Below, piece by piece: positions 24,584-33,281 of a stretch of DNA of 64,000 nucleotides. How positions within the stretch are numbered: position 1 is the stretch's first letter; the number at the start of each line of letters is the position of its first letter. A model generated the notes under the pieces. That model ran no database searches and was not told the DNA's origin. It saw only the letters and a program-made list of their open reading frames with translations. The stretch is from positions 12,709 to 76,708 of the forward strand of contig DASZMN010000126.1 in the NCBI GenBank assembly GCA_035551835.1. Direction: 5' to 3'. The stretch is from Bog-473 sp035551835 (GTDB taxonomy: Bacteria > Actinomycetota > Acidimicrobiia > Acidimicrobiales > RAAP-2). The position numbers were made by a program, and so were the translations under genes.

Positions 24584-26192
24584 CCCGACGAACTCCGCAC
24601 CGGCCGCCTCGGCCGCCTCGGCCGCCGCGGCCGGATCCGCCGCGCTGGTCGTCGAGGACGTCTCCGTGCGCTTCGGTGGCCTGCAGGCGCTCGATTCGGT
24701 CGCGCTCGACGTGGCGCCCGGCGAGATCCACGGCCTGATCGGGCCGAACGGTGCCGGCAAGACGACGTTGTTCAACGTCATCACCGGCCTGCAGCGCCCG
24801 ACCCACGGACGCGTGCTCCTCGGCGCGCAGGACGTGACCGGGTTCAAGCCGCACGCACGATCGCGCCTCGGCCTCGGCCGCACCTTCCAGCGCCTCGAGC
24901 TGTTCGGCACCCTGTCGGCGCGCGAGAACGTGCAGATGGCGGCCGAGGTGCAACAGCACAAGCTCACGAGCGGGCGGACCCCGGCCGAGGAGGCGGACTA
25001 CCAGCTCGCGCGTGTCGGGATCCTCCACGTGGCCGACGAGCCGACGGACTCGTTGCCCACCGGGCTGGCCCGCCTGGTCGAGATGGCCCGTGCGCTCGCC
25101 ACCACGCCGTCGGTCCTCCTCCTCGACGAGCCGAGCTCGGGTCTCAACGCCGAGGAGACACGGGGCGTCGGCGACGTGCTCGAGCAGCTGGCGTCCGAGG
25201 GGATGGGCGTCCTCCTGGTCGAACACGACATGGCCCTGGTGATGGCGATCTGCGCCCGCGTCGACGTGCTCGACCAAGGGTTGGTGATCGCGCGCGGCGA
25301 TCCGGCCACGGTGCAGGCCGACCCCGTCGTGCAGGAGGCCTACCTCGGCGGGGAGACCGAATCGGCCCCGCCCTCCTCGCCCGCCGTGCCCAGCGCGGTG
25401 GCGACGGGCGCACGCGACGGTGCGCGTTCGAACGGCCGGGCCGACGGCACCGAATCGGGTCGCCCGCTGGCCCTCTCGGCCGTCGACGTGCGCGCCGGGT
25501 ACGGGCGCATCGAGGTGCTGCACGGGATATCCCTCGCCGTCCGCGCCGGCTCGGCCATGGCCCTGCTCGGCCCGAACGGCGCCGGCAAGACGACGCTGCT
25601 GAACGCGATCTCGGGACAGATCCCCTTGACGGCCGGCACGGTCGAGGTGGCCGGCCGCCGGCTCGGGCGCAACGCCACCGAGCGCCTGGCGCGCTCGGGC
25701 GTGTGCATGATCCCCGAGGGCCGCTCCATCTTCCCGAACTTGACGGTGGCGGAGAACCTCCTCATGTACACGTTCCGCCAGAGCGGTCTGAAGAGCGCGC
25801 GGGTGGAGGAGCAGGCCTTCGAGCGCTTCCCCGCGCTGGCGGACCGGCGCAAGCAACTCGCGGGCACGCTGTCGGGTGGTGAGCAGCGCATGCTCTCCAT
25901 GGCCCGGGCCCTGACCACCGAGCCCGAGATCCTGGTGCTCGACGAGCTCTCCATGGGCCTGGCCCCGATCATCGTCGACCAGCTCTACGACGTCGTCGGC
26001 CAGCTGGTCGCCGCGGAGGGGCTGACCATCATCATGGTGGAGCAGTTCGTCCAGACGGCGCTCTCGATCGCGGACGAGGCGGCGATCATGGTCAACGGCG
26101 AGCTGGTCAAGCAGGGCAAGCCGGCCGAAATCCGCGACGAAGTGGTCGGTGCCTACCTCGGTGCCGGGACGGCCGGCGCCGCGCCCTCCTAG
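24576..26192 (+). CDS. Fused LivG-LivF-type ABC ATPase
   Basis: This 538-aa protein has two nucleotide-binding domains joined by a ~60-residue Ser/Ala/Gly linker. NBD1 has Walker A 'GPNGAGKTT', the signature region 'LPTGLARLVEMARAL', Walker B 'LLLDEPSSGLN' and 'VEHDMALVM' (switch His). NBD2 has 'GPNGAGKTT', 'LSGGEQRMLSMARAL', 'ILVLDELSMGL' and 'VEQFV' (Gln replaces the switch His, as usual for LivF). It energises the fused permease, with which it overlaps by 8 bp (TTG start). Its last 4 bases overlap valS tail to tail. Confidence 0.92.
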   Translation: MADPTNSAPAASAASAAAAGSAALVVEDVSVRFGGLQALDSVALDVAPGEIHGLIGPNGAGKTTLFNVITGLQRPTHGRVLLGAQDVTGFKPHARSRLGLGRTFQRLELFGTLSARENVQMAAEVQQHKLTSGRTPAEEADYQLARVGILHVADEPTDSLPTGLARLVEMARALATTPSVLLLDEPSSGLNAEETRGVGDVLEQLASEGMGVLLVEHDMALVMAICARVDVLDQGLVIARGDPATVQADPVVQEAYLGGETESAPPSSPAVPSAVATGARDGARSNGRADGTESGRPLALSAVDVRAGYGRIEVLHGISLAVRAGSAMALLGPNGAGKTTLLNAISGQIPLTAGTVEVAGRRLGRNATERLARSGVCMIPEGRSIFPNLTVAENLLMYTFRQSGLKSARVEEQAFERFPALADRRKQLAGTLSGGEQRMLSMARALTTEPEILVLDELSMGLAPIIVDQLYDVVGQLVAAEGLTIIMVEQFVQTALSIADEAAIMVNGELVKQGKPAEIRDEVVGAYLGAGTAGAAPS

Positions 26193-28732
26193 TCGTCGGC
26201 CAGCTCCACCTCGACGCTGAGCGCGTCACCCTCTTCCGTGTCGAAGTTGTCCACGCCGGCCGCGTCGACGATGTCCTCGCGGGCCGCGTCGACGTCGAGG
26301 AGCACAGCCCGTGGCGCCCTGACCGTGAGGTTCGCCACGCGGGCCCGCATCGACTTCTTGTTCTCGGTCTTGACGCGGCGCACGGCTCCGAGCACCTGGG
26401 CCGCCACGTCGAGCACGGCGGGCTCCGCGCCGGAGTGGGGCCCCACCTCGGCGATGGTCGGCCACGGCGCGACGTGGACCGAGCCCTCCTGCCACCAACT
26501 CCAGACCTCCTCGGTGACGAAAGGGAGGAACGGTGCGAAGAGCCGGTGGAGGGCGGACAGTGCGATGGCCAGGGTGGCCCGGGCCGAGTCGGCGCCCTCG
26601 GCCGACCGCTCGCCGTAGGCCCGCGTCTTGACCAGCTCGACGTAGTCGTCGCAGAAGGACCAGAAGAAGCCCTCGGTCAGCTCGAGGGCGCGGGCGTAGT
26701 CGAAGCCCTCGTGCGCCGCGGTGGCCCCTTCGACCAGCTTGGCCAGCTCGGCGAGGAGCGCGACGTCGAGCGCCTCGTGCACCGAGTCGAGGCCCGGGAC
26801 CGGCCCGTCGCCCAGGCGGCCGAGCGCGAACTTCGACGCGTTCAGCACCTTGATGGCCAGGCGCCGGCCGATCTTCATGACGCCCTGATCGAGCGCGGTG
26901 TCGGTCCCCGGGCGGCCGTTGCAGGCCCAGTAGCGCACCGCGTCGGAGCCGAACTCCTCGAGCAGCGCCATCGGCGTGACGACGTTGCCCTTCGACTTGG
27001 ACATCTTCTTGCGGTCCGGGTCGAGGATCCAGCCGTTGATGGTGGTGTGCCGCCACGGCACCACGCCGTGTTCGAGATGCGAGCGCAACAGCGTGGCGAA
27101 GAGCCAGGTGCGGATGATCTCGGGACCCTGCGGTCGCAGGTCCATGGGGAAGGTGGCGGCAAACAGGTCGGGGTCGTCCTCCCAGCCGCACGCGATCTGC
27201 GGCGTCACCGACGACGTGGCCCAGGTGTCCATGACGTCGGGGTCCCCGATGAAGCCGCCCGCCTTGCCCCGTTGTTCCTCGGTGTAGCCCTCGGGCGCGT
27301 CGGTGGTCGGGTCGATGGGCAGGCGCGCCTCGTCGGGGACGAGCGGGGAGTCGTGGTCCGCCTCGCCGTCGGGCCCGAGCGGGTACCAGATGGGGATCGG
27401 GACCCCGAAGAAGCGTTGGCGGCTGACCAGCCAGTCCCCGTTGAGCCCGTTCACCCAGTCGTCGAAGCGCACCTTCATGTAGTGCGGATGCCACACCAGC
27501 TCGCTGGCGCGCTCGAGCAGGCGTTGCCGCAGCGCCTCGTCGCGTCCGCCGTTGCGGATGAACCACTGGCGGCTCGTCACGATTTCGAGCGGCCGGTCGC
27601 CTCGCTCGTAGAACTTCACCGGGTGGGTGATGGGGCGGGGGTCGCCGACCATCTCGCCCGAGGCGGACAGCATCTCAACCATCGCCCGCTGCGCCTGCTT
27701 GACGGTCCGGCCGGCGATGGCGCGCCAGGCGTCGCCGTCGGGGACGCCTGGGGGCGGCGTGTCGGCGATGCGGCCGTTGCGCAAGATGATCGAGCGCGTC
27801 GGCAGCCCGAGCTCGCGCCACCAGGTGACATCGGTGATGTCGCCGAAGGTGCAGATCATCGCGATGCCCGTCCCCTTGTCGGGCTCGGCCAGGCGGTGGG
27901 CGAGCACGGGGACCTCCACCCCGAACAGCGGCGTGTGCACCGACGTGCCGAAGCGGGCGGCGTAGCGCTCGTCGTCGGGATGGGCCACCAGGGCGACGCA
28001 CGCCGCCACCAGCTCGGGGCGGGTCGTCTCGATCTCGATGTCGTCGAAGCGCAGGCGGTGATAGGCGCCCGGCTGTTCCTTGTCCTCCATCTCGGCCTGG
28101 GCGACGGCGGTCTGGAAGTCGACGTCCCACATGGTGGGGGCCTCGGAGGAGTAGGCCTCGTCTCGGGCCAGGTTGCGCAGGAACATGCGCTGGCTGGTGC
28201 GGCGGGCGCGGTCGCCGATGGTGGCGTAGGTGCGCTGCCAGTCCACCGAAAGCCCGATCCGCCGCCACAGCTCCTCGAACGCCTGCTCGTCCTCGGCGGT
28301 CAGCCGCTCGCACAGCTCGATGAAGTTGGGCCGGCTGACCGGGATGTCGTCCTTGCCGGGCTCCTCGGGCAGCGTGAAGTCCGGGTCGTAGGGGAGCGAG
28401 GGGTCGCAGGTGACCCCGAAGTAGGTCTGGACCCGGCGCTCGGTCGGCAGGCCGTTGTCGTCCCACCCCATGGGGTAGAAGAGCTTCCAGCCCTGCATGC
28501 GCCGGAAGCGGGCGATGGCGTCGGTCTGGACGTAGCCGAAGACCGAGCCCATGTGCAGGGACCCCGACACCGTCGGCGGGGGCGTGTCGATGGAAAAGAC
28601 CTCGGCCCGGGTGGCCGTCGGGTCGAAGCGATAGGTCGCGTCGTGCTCCCAGGTGCCGGCCCAGCGGTCCTCGAGTCCCTCGAGGGAGGGCTTCTCGGGG
28701 ACGCCTGGCGAGCCAGTCAGGGGGTTCGACAT
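26189..28732 (-). CDS. valS: Valyl-tRNA synthetase
   Basis: This 847-aa class Ia synthetase has a HIGH-type motif 'PPPTVSGSLHMGSVFGYVQTDAIARFRRMQGW', an editing (CP1) domain with 'IEIETTRPELVAACVALVAHPDDERY' and the 'KKMSKSKGNVV' catalytic loop. The anticodon-binding helical domain follows ('FAPFLPFVTEEVWSWW', typical of ValS). The C-terminus is short, without the long coiled coil of E. coli ValS, as in archaeal-like bacterial forms. It is divergent from cysS with only 20 bp between the start codons. TACGGT (28742-28747, minus) lies 9 nt before the ATG, so its leader would be about 3 nt. Confidence 0.95.
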   Translation of the reverse strand: MSNPLTGSPGVPEKPSLEGLEDRWAGTWEHDATYRFDPTATRAEVFSIDTPPPTVSGSLHMGSVFGYVQTDAIARFRRMQGWKLFYPMGWDDNGLPTERRVQTYFGVTCDPSLPYDPDFTLPEEPGKDDIPVSRPNFIELCERLTAEDEQAFEELWRRIGLSVDWQRTYATIGDRARRTSQRMFLRNLARDEAYSSEAPTMWDVDFQTAVAQAEMEDKEQPGAYHRLRFDDIEIETTRPELVAACVALVAHPDDERYAARFGTSVHTPLFGVEVPVLAHRLAEPDKGTGIAMICTFGDITDVTWWRELGLPTRSIILRNGRIADTPPPGVPDGDAWRAIAGRTVKQAQRAMVEMLSASGEMVGDPRPITHPVKFYERGDRPLEIVTSRQWFIRNGGRDEALRQRLLERASELVWHPHYMKVRFDDWVNGLNGDWLVSRQRFFGVPIPIWYPLGPDGEADHDSPLVPDEARLPIDPTTDAPEGYTEEQRGKAGGFIGDPDVMDTWATSSVTPQIACGWEDDPDLFAATFPMDLRPQGPEIIRTWLFATLLRSHLEHGVVPWRHTTINGWILDPDRKKMSKSKGNVVTPMALLEEFGSDAVRYWACNGRPGTDTALDQGVMKIGRRLAIKVLNASKFALGRLGDGPVPGLDSVHEALDVALLAELAKLVEGATAAHEGFDYARALELTEGFFWSFCDDYVELVKTRAYGERSAEGADSARATLAIALSALHRLFAPFLPFVTEEVWSWWQEGSVHVAPWPTIAEVGPHSGAEPAVLDVAAQVLGAVRRVKTENKKSMRARVANLTVRAPRAVLLDVDAAREDIVDAAGVDNFDTEEGDALSVEVELADD

Positions 28733-28740
28733 GATCGGGT

Positions 28741-28747
28741 TACCGTA
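28741..28747. promoter_or_regulatory. Overlapping divergent -10 elements of valS and cysS
   Basis: The 20-bp gap between the valS and cysS start codons contains TTACCGTACC. On the plus strand TACCGT (28741-28746) ends 7 nt before the first base of the cysS ATG. On the minus strand TACGGT (28747-28742) ends 10 nt before the first base of the valS ATG. Both are good TANNNT -10 boxes and share five base pairs. Transcription would start at or within a few bases of each start codon. Confidence 0.6.
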
Positions 28748-28752
28748 CCTGG

Positions 28753-30150
28753 ATGCTGCACCTCCACGACACCGCGACCGGAACCGTGCGCCCGCTCGAG
28801 CACCGGACCGAGGGCCATGTGTCGATGTACGTGTGCGGGCTCACCGTCTACGACCTCCCGCATATCGGCCACGGTCGCATGACGCTCGTCTTCGACATCC
28901 TGCGCCGCTACCTCCTCTTTGATGGGTTGGCCGTGCACTACGTGTCCAACATCACCGACGTTGACGACAACATCATCAAGCGGGCCAATGAACAGGGACG
29001 CACCGAGTCCGAGGTCGCGGCGGAATTCGAGGCACGCTGGTGGGAGGCCGTGAACAGCCTCGGCGTGCTGCAACCAAACGACATTCCGCACGCCACCGCG
29101 TACGTCTCCGACATGGTTGCGCTCGTCGCTGATCTGGTCGCCCGCGGCGTTGCCTACGAGACGTCCGACGGCATCTACCTCAACGTCGAGCAAGTGCCCG
29201 GTTATGGGCTTCTGGCTCGCCAGAGCCTCGACTCGTTGCGGGCCGGCGCCCGGGTGGAGGCGAACGAGGAGAAGCGCTCGCCGCTCGACTTCGTGCTGTG
29301 GAAGAAGGCCAAGAAAGGGGAGCCAAGCTGGGAATCACCGTGGGGGCCGGGCCGTCCTGGCTGGCACACCGAGTGCGTCGTCATGTCGCTCGACCTCCTG
29401 GGCGACGGGTTCGACCTGCACGGGGGCGGCCGGGACCTCGCGTTTCCGCACCATGAGAACGAGCGGGCGCAGGCGGTGGCCGAGGGTCGGCCGTTCGCCC
29501 GGCATTGGATGCACAACGGGTGGGTGGAGGTCGAGGGGACGAAGATGTCGAAGTCCCTCGGCAATTTCACAACTCTTCCGGACCTGCTCGAGCGGCACGA
29601 CGGCCGCGCGTACCGCATCCTGGTCCTGCGAGCGCACTACCGCGCGCCCATTGAGGTGACACCCGAGACCATTGCCGATGCCGAGAAAGCGCTGGCTCGC
29701 CTCGACGGATTCGCTCGGCGCTTCGGTGCCGGTGGACTACTCGAGGAGGCGGCGGACGGGTATGTGGTCGCGGGCATCGCGCCGGCGACGGGTCTCGACG
29801 AGGGATCGTTGGCCGCGTTCCGCGCGCGCATGGACGACGACCTCGACACGCCGGGGGCACTGGCCGGCATCTTCGAGCTGGTGACCGCCGCCAACTCGAA
29901 GGCGGACACCGGCAGCGACGCGGAGGCGGCGGCGCTGGCGCGCACAGCGGCCGTCTTGCTCGCGGCGCTCGGCGTGTCCCTCCGTGACGAGTCCGGCGAA
30001 GTCGACGAGGCGGCCGCCGACTTGGTGGCCGCACGCGACGAGGCCAGACGGTCCAAGGACTTCGCCCGCGCCGACGCCCTGCGCGACGAGTTGGTGGCGC
30101 TGGGCTGGACGGTCGAGGACACGCCGTCGGGGACGGCGATCCGCCGGTAG
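28753..30150 (+). CDS. cysS: Cysteinyl-tRNA synthetase
   Basis: This 465-aa class I synthetase has the zinc Cys and HIGH motif 'MYVCGLTVYDLPHIGHGR', 'VSNITDVDDNIIKRANEQG', the second zinc site 'GWHTECVVMS', 'HGGGRDLAFPHHENERAQ' and 'KMSKSLGNF'. The C-terminal DALR and short anticodon domains are present, which separates it from the mycothiol ligase MshC (about 410 aa and lacking this tail). No Shine-Dalgarno is present; the -10 box TACCGT at 28741-28746 predicts a leaderless transcript starting at the ATG. Confidence 0.95.
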   Translation: MLHLHDTATGTVRPLEHRTEGHVSMYVCGLTVYDLPHIGHGRMTLVFDILRRYLLFDGLAVHYVSNITDVDDNIIKRANEQGRTESEVAAEFEARWWEAVNSLGVLQPNDIPHATAYVSDMVALVADLVARGVAYETSDGIYLNVEQVPGYGLLARQSLDSLRAGARVEANEEKRSPLDFVLWKKAKKGEPSWESPWGPGRPGWHTECVVMSLDLLGDGFDLHGGGRDLAFPHHENERAQAVAEGRPFARHWMHNGWVEVEGTKMSKSLGNFTTLPDLLERHDGRAYRILVLRAHYRAPIEVTPETIADAEKALARLDGFARRFGAGGLLEEAADGYVVAGIAPATGLDEGSLAAFRARMDDDLDTPGALAGIFELVTAANSKADTGSDAEAAALARTAAVLLAALGVSLRDESGEVDEAAADLVAARDEARRSKDFARADALRDELVALGWTVEDTPSGTAIRR

Positions 30151-30236
30151 CCGCGGCGCCCCCGGTTGCCCTCGCGGCACGGAATCCCAGGTCGGAGCTG
30201 GGAGCACCAGGGATGTGTCGACTGGTGCCGGGCGGG

Positions 30237-30258
30237 TAGGTTACTGTGCAGTAACCTA
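30237..30258. promoter_or_regulatory. Perfect inverted repeat upstream of acyl-CoA dehydrogenase, TetR-type operator
   Basis: Arms TAGGTTACTG (30237-30246) and CAGTAACCTA (30249-30258) are exact reverse complements around a 2-nt centre. It is 114 nt upstream of the acyl-CoA dehydrogenase start. TANNNT boxes occur inside it (TACTGT, TAACCT), so a bound repressor would block the promoter. The TTACTG..CAGTAA core is of the kind bound by TetR-family regulators of fatty acid genes; the regulator is not adjacent. Confidence 0.6.
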
Positions 30259-30371
30259 GCATCCGGGGTGACGCCCGAGCCCCGCCACGCAGGACGCCGT
30301 GGCGCCGATCGTTCCCCTACCGCCGTCATAGGCCCGGCACTGGAGGCCGGAGCCCGCCAAGGAGGCTGCAG

Positions 30372-31586
30372 ATGTCCGACTACTCGCTCGACCTGAACGA
30401 GGACCAGATCCAGATCACCAAGTGGGTGCACGAGTTCGCCGAGAACGTCGTGCGCCCCGCCGGACCCGAGTGGGACGAGCGTGAGGAGACGCCGTGGCCC
30501 GTCATCGAGGAGGCGGCGAAGATCGGGCTGTACTCATTCGACTTCATCGCGCAGGCCTTCTCCGACCCGACCGGCCTCCTGATGTGCCTCGTGAACGAGG
30601 AGATGAGTTGGGGTGACGCCGGCATCGCGCTCGCCATCTTCGGCTCGACGCTCGCCGTGGCCGGCATCTTCGCCAACGGCACGCCCGAGCAGATCGGCGA
30701 GTGGATCCCGCAGTGCTTCGGGACACCCGAGGACATCAAGCTGGCGGCCTTCGGCGTGTCCGAGCCCGACGCCGGCTCCGACGTCTCGTCGCTGAAGTCG
30801 CGTGCCGTCTACGACGAGGCCAAGGACGAGTGGGTGCTCAACGGCACCAAGACGTGGATCACCAACGGCGGCATCGCGAACACGCACGTGCTCGTGCTCT
30901 CGGTCGATCCCGACCTCGGCAGCCGGGGCCAGGCCAGCTTCGTGGTGCCCGAGGGGACGAAGGGGATCTCGCAGGGCCAGAAGTTCAAGAAGATGGGCAT
31001 CCGCGCCTCGCACACGGCCGAGGTCATCCTCGACGACTGCCGGGTGCCGGGGCGCTGCCTCCTCGGTGGCAAGGAGAAGCTCGACGAGCGCCTCGCCCGG
31101 GCCAAGGAGGGCAAGCGGACCTCGACCCAGGCGGCCATGGCCACGTTCGAGGCGTCGCGGCCGATCGTGGGCGCGCAGGCCGTCGGTATCGCCCGCGCCG
31201 CCTACGAGTTCTCGCTCGACTACGCCAAGGAGCGCAAGCAGTTCGGCCGGGCCATCATCGAGAACCAGGCCATCGCGTTCAAGCTGGCCGACATGAAGAT
31301 GCACACCGACGCGGCACGGCTGCTGGTGCATCGTGCGGCGAACATGGCCTCGACCGGCAAGAAGTTCGAGAACGGCGAGGGCTCCATGTCCAAGCTCTAC
31401 GCGGGCGAGAACGCGGTCTGGGTGACCGAACAGGCGATCCAGATCCTGGGTGGCTACGGCTACGTCCGCGAGAACCCCGTCGAGCAGTGGCACCGCGACT
31501 CGAAGATCTACACGATCTTCGAGGGGACCTCGGAGGTCCAGCGGCTCGTCATCAGCCGGGCGATCTCGGGAATCCACATCAACTGA
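30372..31586 (+). CDS. Acyl-CoA dehydrogenase
   Basis: This 404-aa protein is a classical medium/short-chain-type acyl-CoA dehydrogenase. It has an N-terminal helical domain, 'FGVSEPDAGSDVSSLKSRA' (FAD and substrate contact), 'WVLNGTKTWITNGGIANTHVL', 'DYAKERKQFGRAIIENQAIAFKLADMKM' and 'IQILGGYGYVRENPVEQWHRDSKIYTIFEGTSEVQRLVISR'. The Glu in YTIFEGTSE is the catalytic base. It should carry out the first step of beta-oxidation or a related acyl-CoA oxidation, passing electrons to ETF. The Shine-Dalgarno is AAGGAGG. The 221-bp upstream gap holds a perfect inverted repeat, so it is probably repressor-controlled. Confidence 0.93.
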   Translation: MSDYSLDLNEDQIQITKWVHEFAENVVRPAGPEWDEREETPWPVIEEAAKIGLYSFDFIAQAFSDPTGLLMCLVNEEMSWGDAGIALAIFGSTLAVAGIFANGTPEQIGEWIPQCFGTPEDIKLAAFGVSEPDAGSDVSSLKSRAVYDEAKDEWVLNGTKTWITNGGIANTHVLVLSVDPDLGSRGQASFVVPEGTKGISQGQKFKKMGIRASHTAEVILDDCRVPGRCLLGGKEKLDERLARAKEGKRTSTQAAMATFEASRPIVGAQAVGIARAAYEFSLDYAKERKQFGRAIIENQAIAFKLADMKMHTDAARLLVHRAANMASTGKKFENGEGSMSKLYAGENAVWVTEQAIQILGGYGYVRENPVEQWHRDSKIYTIFEGTSEVQRLVISRAISGIHIN

Positions 31587-31638
31587 CCAAGTCCTACACG
31601 ATGGAGGCGTACCCCAGTCCGACGTAGGTCTCGTTCGG

Positions 31639-32097
31639 CTAGCGGTCTTCGAGCCGGTCAGCGGCGCCAGCCAGGGCGGCCGCAATGAGGGTGATAGAAG
31701 CCGAGTCCACCCGATCGAGGAAGCGCGAGCGCACGCTCGCGGTGTGAATTGGCCACGCTGCCTTGAGTTTCGCCATGCCGCCGGGCGTCAAACGGGCCAC
31801 GTTGCCCCGGGCATCGGTGGAGCTGGCCACCTTCGTCACCAGGGAACGCGACTGGAGATCGTCGACCAGGCGGGTCATCCGGCTCGCGGAGAGCGCACAC
31901 GCGCTCGCCAGGTCATTCATGCGGAGCTCCCGATTCGGCGCCTCGGAGAGCTGCCTGATCGTGCTGTATTCACTGGCGCTCAGGCCGGTTCCTTGGAGCA
32001 GGTCGGTGTCGAGGTGTCGGGGGAGAACCTTCACGATGCACATGAGCGCGCGCCACAGGGATTCCTCTGCTGGTGACAGCGGTGCAACCTCGGCCAC
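31639..32097 (-). CDS. MarR family transcriptional regulator (copy 1)
   Basis: This 152-aa protein has the MarR winged helix: 'LSASEYSTIRQLSEAPNRELRMNDLASACALSASRMTRLVDDLQSRSLVTKVASSTDARGNVARLTPGG' with recognition helix SASRMTRLVDDL and wing 'SSTDARGNVARLT'. It is a close paralogue of the regulator at 34883-35341; both are 152 aa when this gene starts at GTG 32097. TATTCT (32104-32109, minus) lies 6 nt before that GTG and no Shine-Dalgarno fits, so it is leaderless. It is divergent from an isochorismatase-family gene, with operator-like repeats next to both promoters. Confidence 0.88.
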   Translation of the reverse strand: MAEVAPLSPAEESLWRALMCIVKVLPRHLDTDLLQGTGLSASEYSTIRQLSEAPNRELRMNDLASACALSASRMTRLVDDLQSRSLVTKVASSTDARGNVARLTPGGMAKLKAAWPIHTASVRSRFLDRVDSASITLIAAALAGAADRLEDR

Positions 32098-32103
32098 GTC
32101 CTC

Positions 32104-32127
32104 AGAATAACTTGCGTAGTGAAGCAA
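32104..32127 (-). promoter_or_regulatory. Promoter and operator of MarR copy 1
   Basis: On the minus strand TTGCTTCACTACGCAA (32127-32112) is followed after two bases by TATTCT (32109-32104) and then the GTG start 6 nt on. The TTGC..GCAA inverted repeat sits directly upstream of the -10 box, an ideal position for autorepression. The same arrangement is seen at 32225-32246 and 35349-35372. Confidence 0.6.
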
Positions 32128-32224
32128 TTGCGGCCGGGTCCGCGGGCACGGCGCGACCCGCCGATGATCAGGCCAAGGTGCGCACGGCCGAAGGAGTCGC
32201 TCCGCTGCGGCCGGGCCACAGAAG

Positions 32225-32246
32225 TTGCTTGCTTACGCAATAAAAT
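32225..32246 (+). promoter_or_regulatory. Promoter and operator of the isochorismatase-family gene
   Basis: TTGCTTGCTTACGCAA (32225-32240) matches the MarR copy 1 operator at 13 of 16 positions and abuts the -10 box TAAAAT (32241-32246). Transcription would begin near 32253, about 100 nt before the coding start. It indicates control of the hydrolase gene by the adjacent MarR protein. Confidence 0.6.
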
Positions 32247-32356
32247 GGGACTACGGTGTTGCGTGCTGGGGGAGCGGAGGTCCCGGGAGTCTCGCGCACC
32301 GCGCAACCGACGGGGCTCCCCGGTGCGAACAGGAGCAGTGCTCGGAAAGGAGCCCC

Positions 32357-32971
32357 ATGACCAGCGAACCAGTCAGAGACCCCGTCACGGACCATCTGTT
32401 GACCCCACAGAATGCAGCACTGGTGGTGATCGACTATCAACCAAGCCAGATCGCCGCGGTGTCGTCGATCGCACACGACCTGCTGTTGGACAACATCGTG
32501 TCCGTTGCACGGCTGGCCAAGACCTACGACCTGCCCATTGTGCTGTCGACCGTCAACGTGGCGAATGGTCAGGGTCGCACGCTCCCTGAGCTCAAGGCGA
32601 TCCTGTCCGACGACGAAGAGATAGATCGCACGCAGATCAACGCGTGGGAAGACGTCGAGTTCCGTCGAGCGGTGGTCGCAACGGGACGCAAGAAACTCAT
32701 CATGACTGCATTGTGGACGGAAGTGTGTCTCTCCTTCCCCACGCTCGACGCCCTGCGCGAAGGATTCGAGGTCTACCCCGTGGTCGACGCCGTCGGAGGG
32801 ACTTCTCCCGAAGCGCATCGGGCCGGCCTCGAGCGGATCGTCCAAGCCGGGGCGCAACCGATCGGCTGGGTCTCGCTGGCCTGTGAACTCCAGCGGGACT
32901 GGGCTCGGCTCGAGACCGTCCCCGATGTCGTCGACATCGTCCTGACGACTCGCCTGCAGAAATCCGCCTGA
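32357..32971 (+). CDS. Isochorismatase-family cysteine hydrolase (YcaC-like)
   Basis: This 204-aa protein has the isochorismatase alpha/beta fold: 'NAALVVIDYQPSQ' with Asp26, 'DLPIVLSTVNVANGQGRTLPEL', and 'GRKKLIMTALWTEVCLSFPTLDALREGFEVYPVVDAVGGTS' with the nucleophile Cys124. Asp and Cys with a nearby Lys form the amidase-type triad. The sequence is closest in style to YcaC-like hydrolases, whose substrates are uncertain, rather than true isochorismatase. The Shine-Dalgarno is 'ggaaaggag' before ATG 32357. It is divergent from MarR copy 1 and upstream of an efflux gene; a decayed second copy lies at 36372-36966. Confidence 0.85.
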   Translation: MTSEPVRDPVTDHLLTPQNAALVVIDYQPSQIAAVSSIAHDLLLDNIVSVARLAKTYDLPIVLSTVNVANGQGRTLPELKAILSDDEEIDRTQINAWEDVEFRRAVVATGRKKLIMTALWTEVCLSFPTLDALREGFEVYPVVDAVGGTSPEAHRAGLERIVQAGAQPIGWVSLACELQRDWARLETVPDVVDIVLTTRLQKSA

Positions 32972-33071
32972 ACCCCGAACGCGGCTCGAGCGGCACCCGC
33001 CGTGAGCGCCAGGTCCCTGAATCGGAGAGGCGCTCGCCGATCTGCACCGAGGCCCCTACGATTCGTGGCCT

Positions 33072-33281
33072 GTGAGTGACGACACCGTCATTGTGCGTCT
33101 CGCCGGCGGGGAACCAATGCGTTCCCGACCGCAGCACGGGCTGGCACGTTCCCTGCGGTCCGACACCCGACGGACTCCCGCGGGCGGACATGGACGCGTT
33201 GGGCAACGGCAAGATCAAGTAGTCGGAGCCGGAGATCGAGCGCTCCGGGGCGCGCCCGAGGAATCGAGGAGCAGCCAATGA
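33072..33281 (+). CDS. Possible small protein, unrecognised
   Basis: A 69-codon frame runs from GTG 33072 (VSDDTVIVRLAGGEP...) to a TGA that overlaps the ATG of the efflux gene by 4 bases (ATGA), the arrangement used by coupled genes in this window. The product is basic and Arg-rich after residue 16 and matches nothing known to me. It is otherwise the only content of the 306-bp gap 32972-33277. It may be a leader or a chance frame. Confidence 0.25.
   Translation: MSDDTVIVRLAGGEPMRSRPQHGLARSLRSDTRRTPAGGHGRVGQRQDQVVGAGDRALRGAPEESRSSQ

Noticed and set aside
25030..25110. Degenerate ABC signature (LPTGLARLVEMARAL) in the LivG half as evidence for an inactive ATPase domain.
   Set aside because: LivG proteins often depart from LSGGQ at this site, and Walker A, Walker B and the switch His are intact.
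28753..30150. Mycothiol ligase MshC instead of CysS.
   Set aside because: The C-terminal anticodon-binding tail is present and length is 465 aa, as in CysS.
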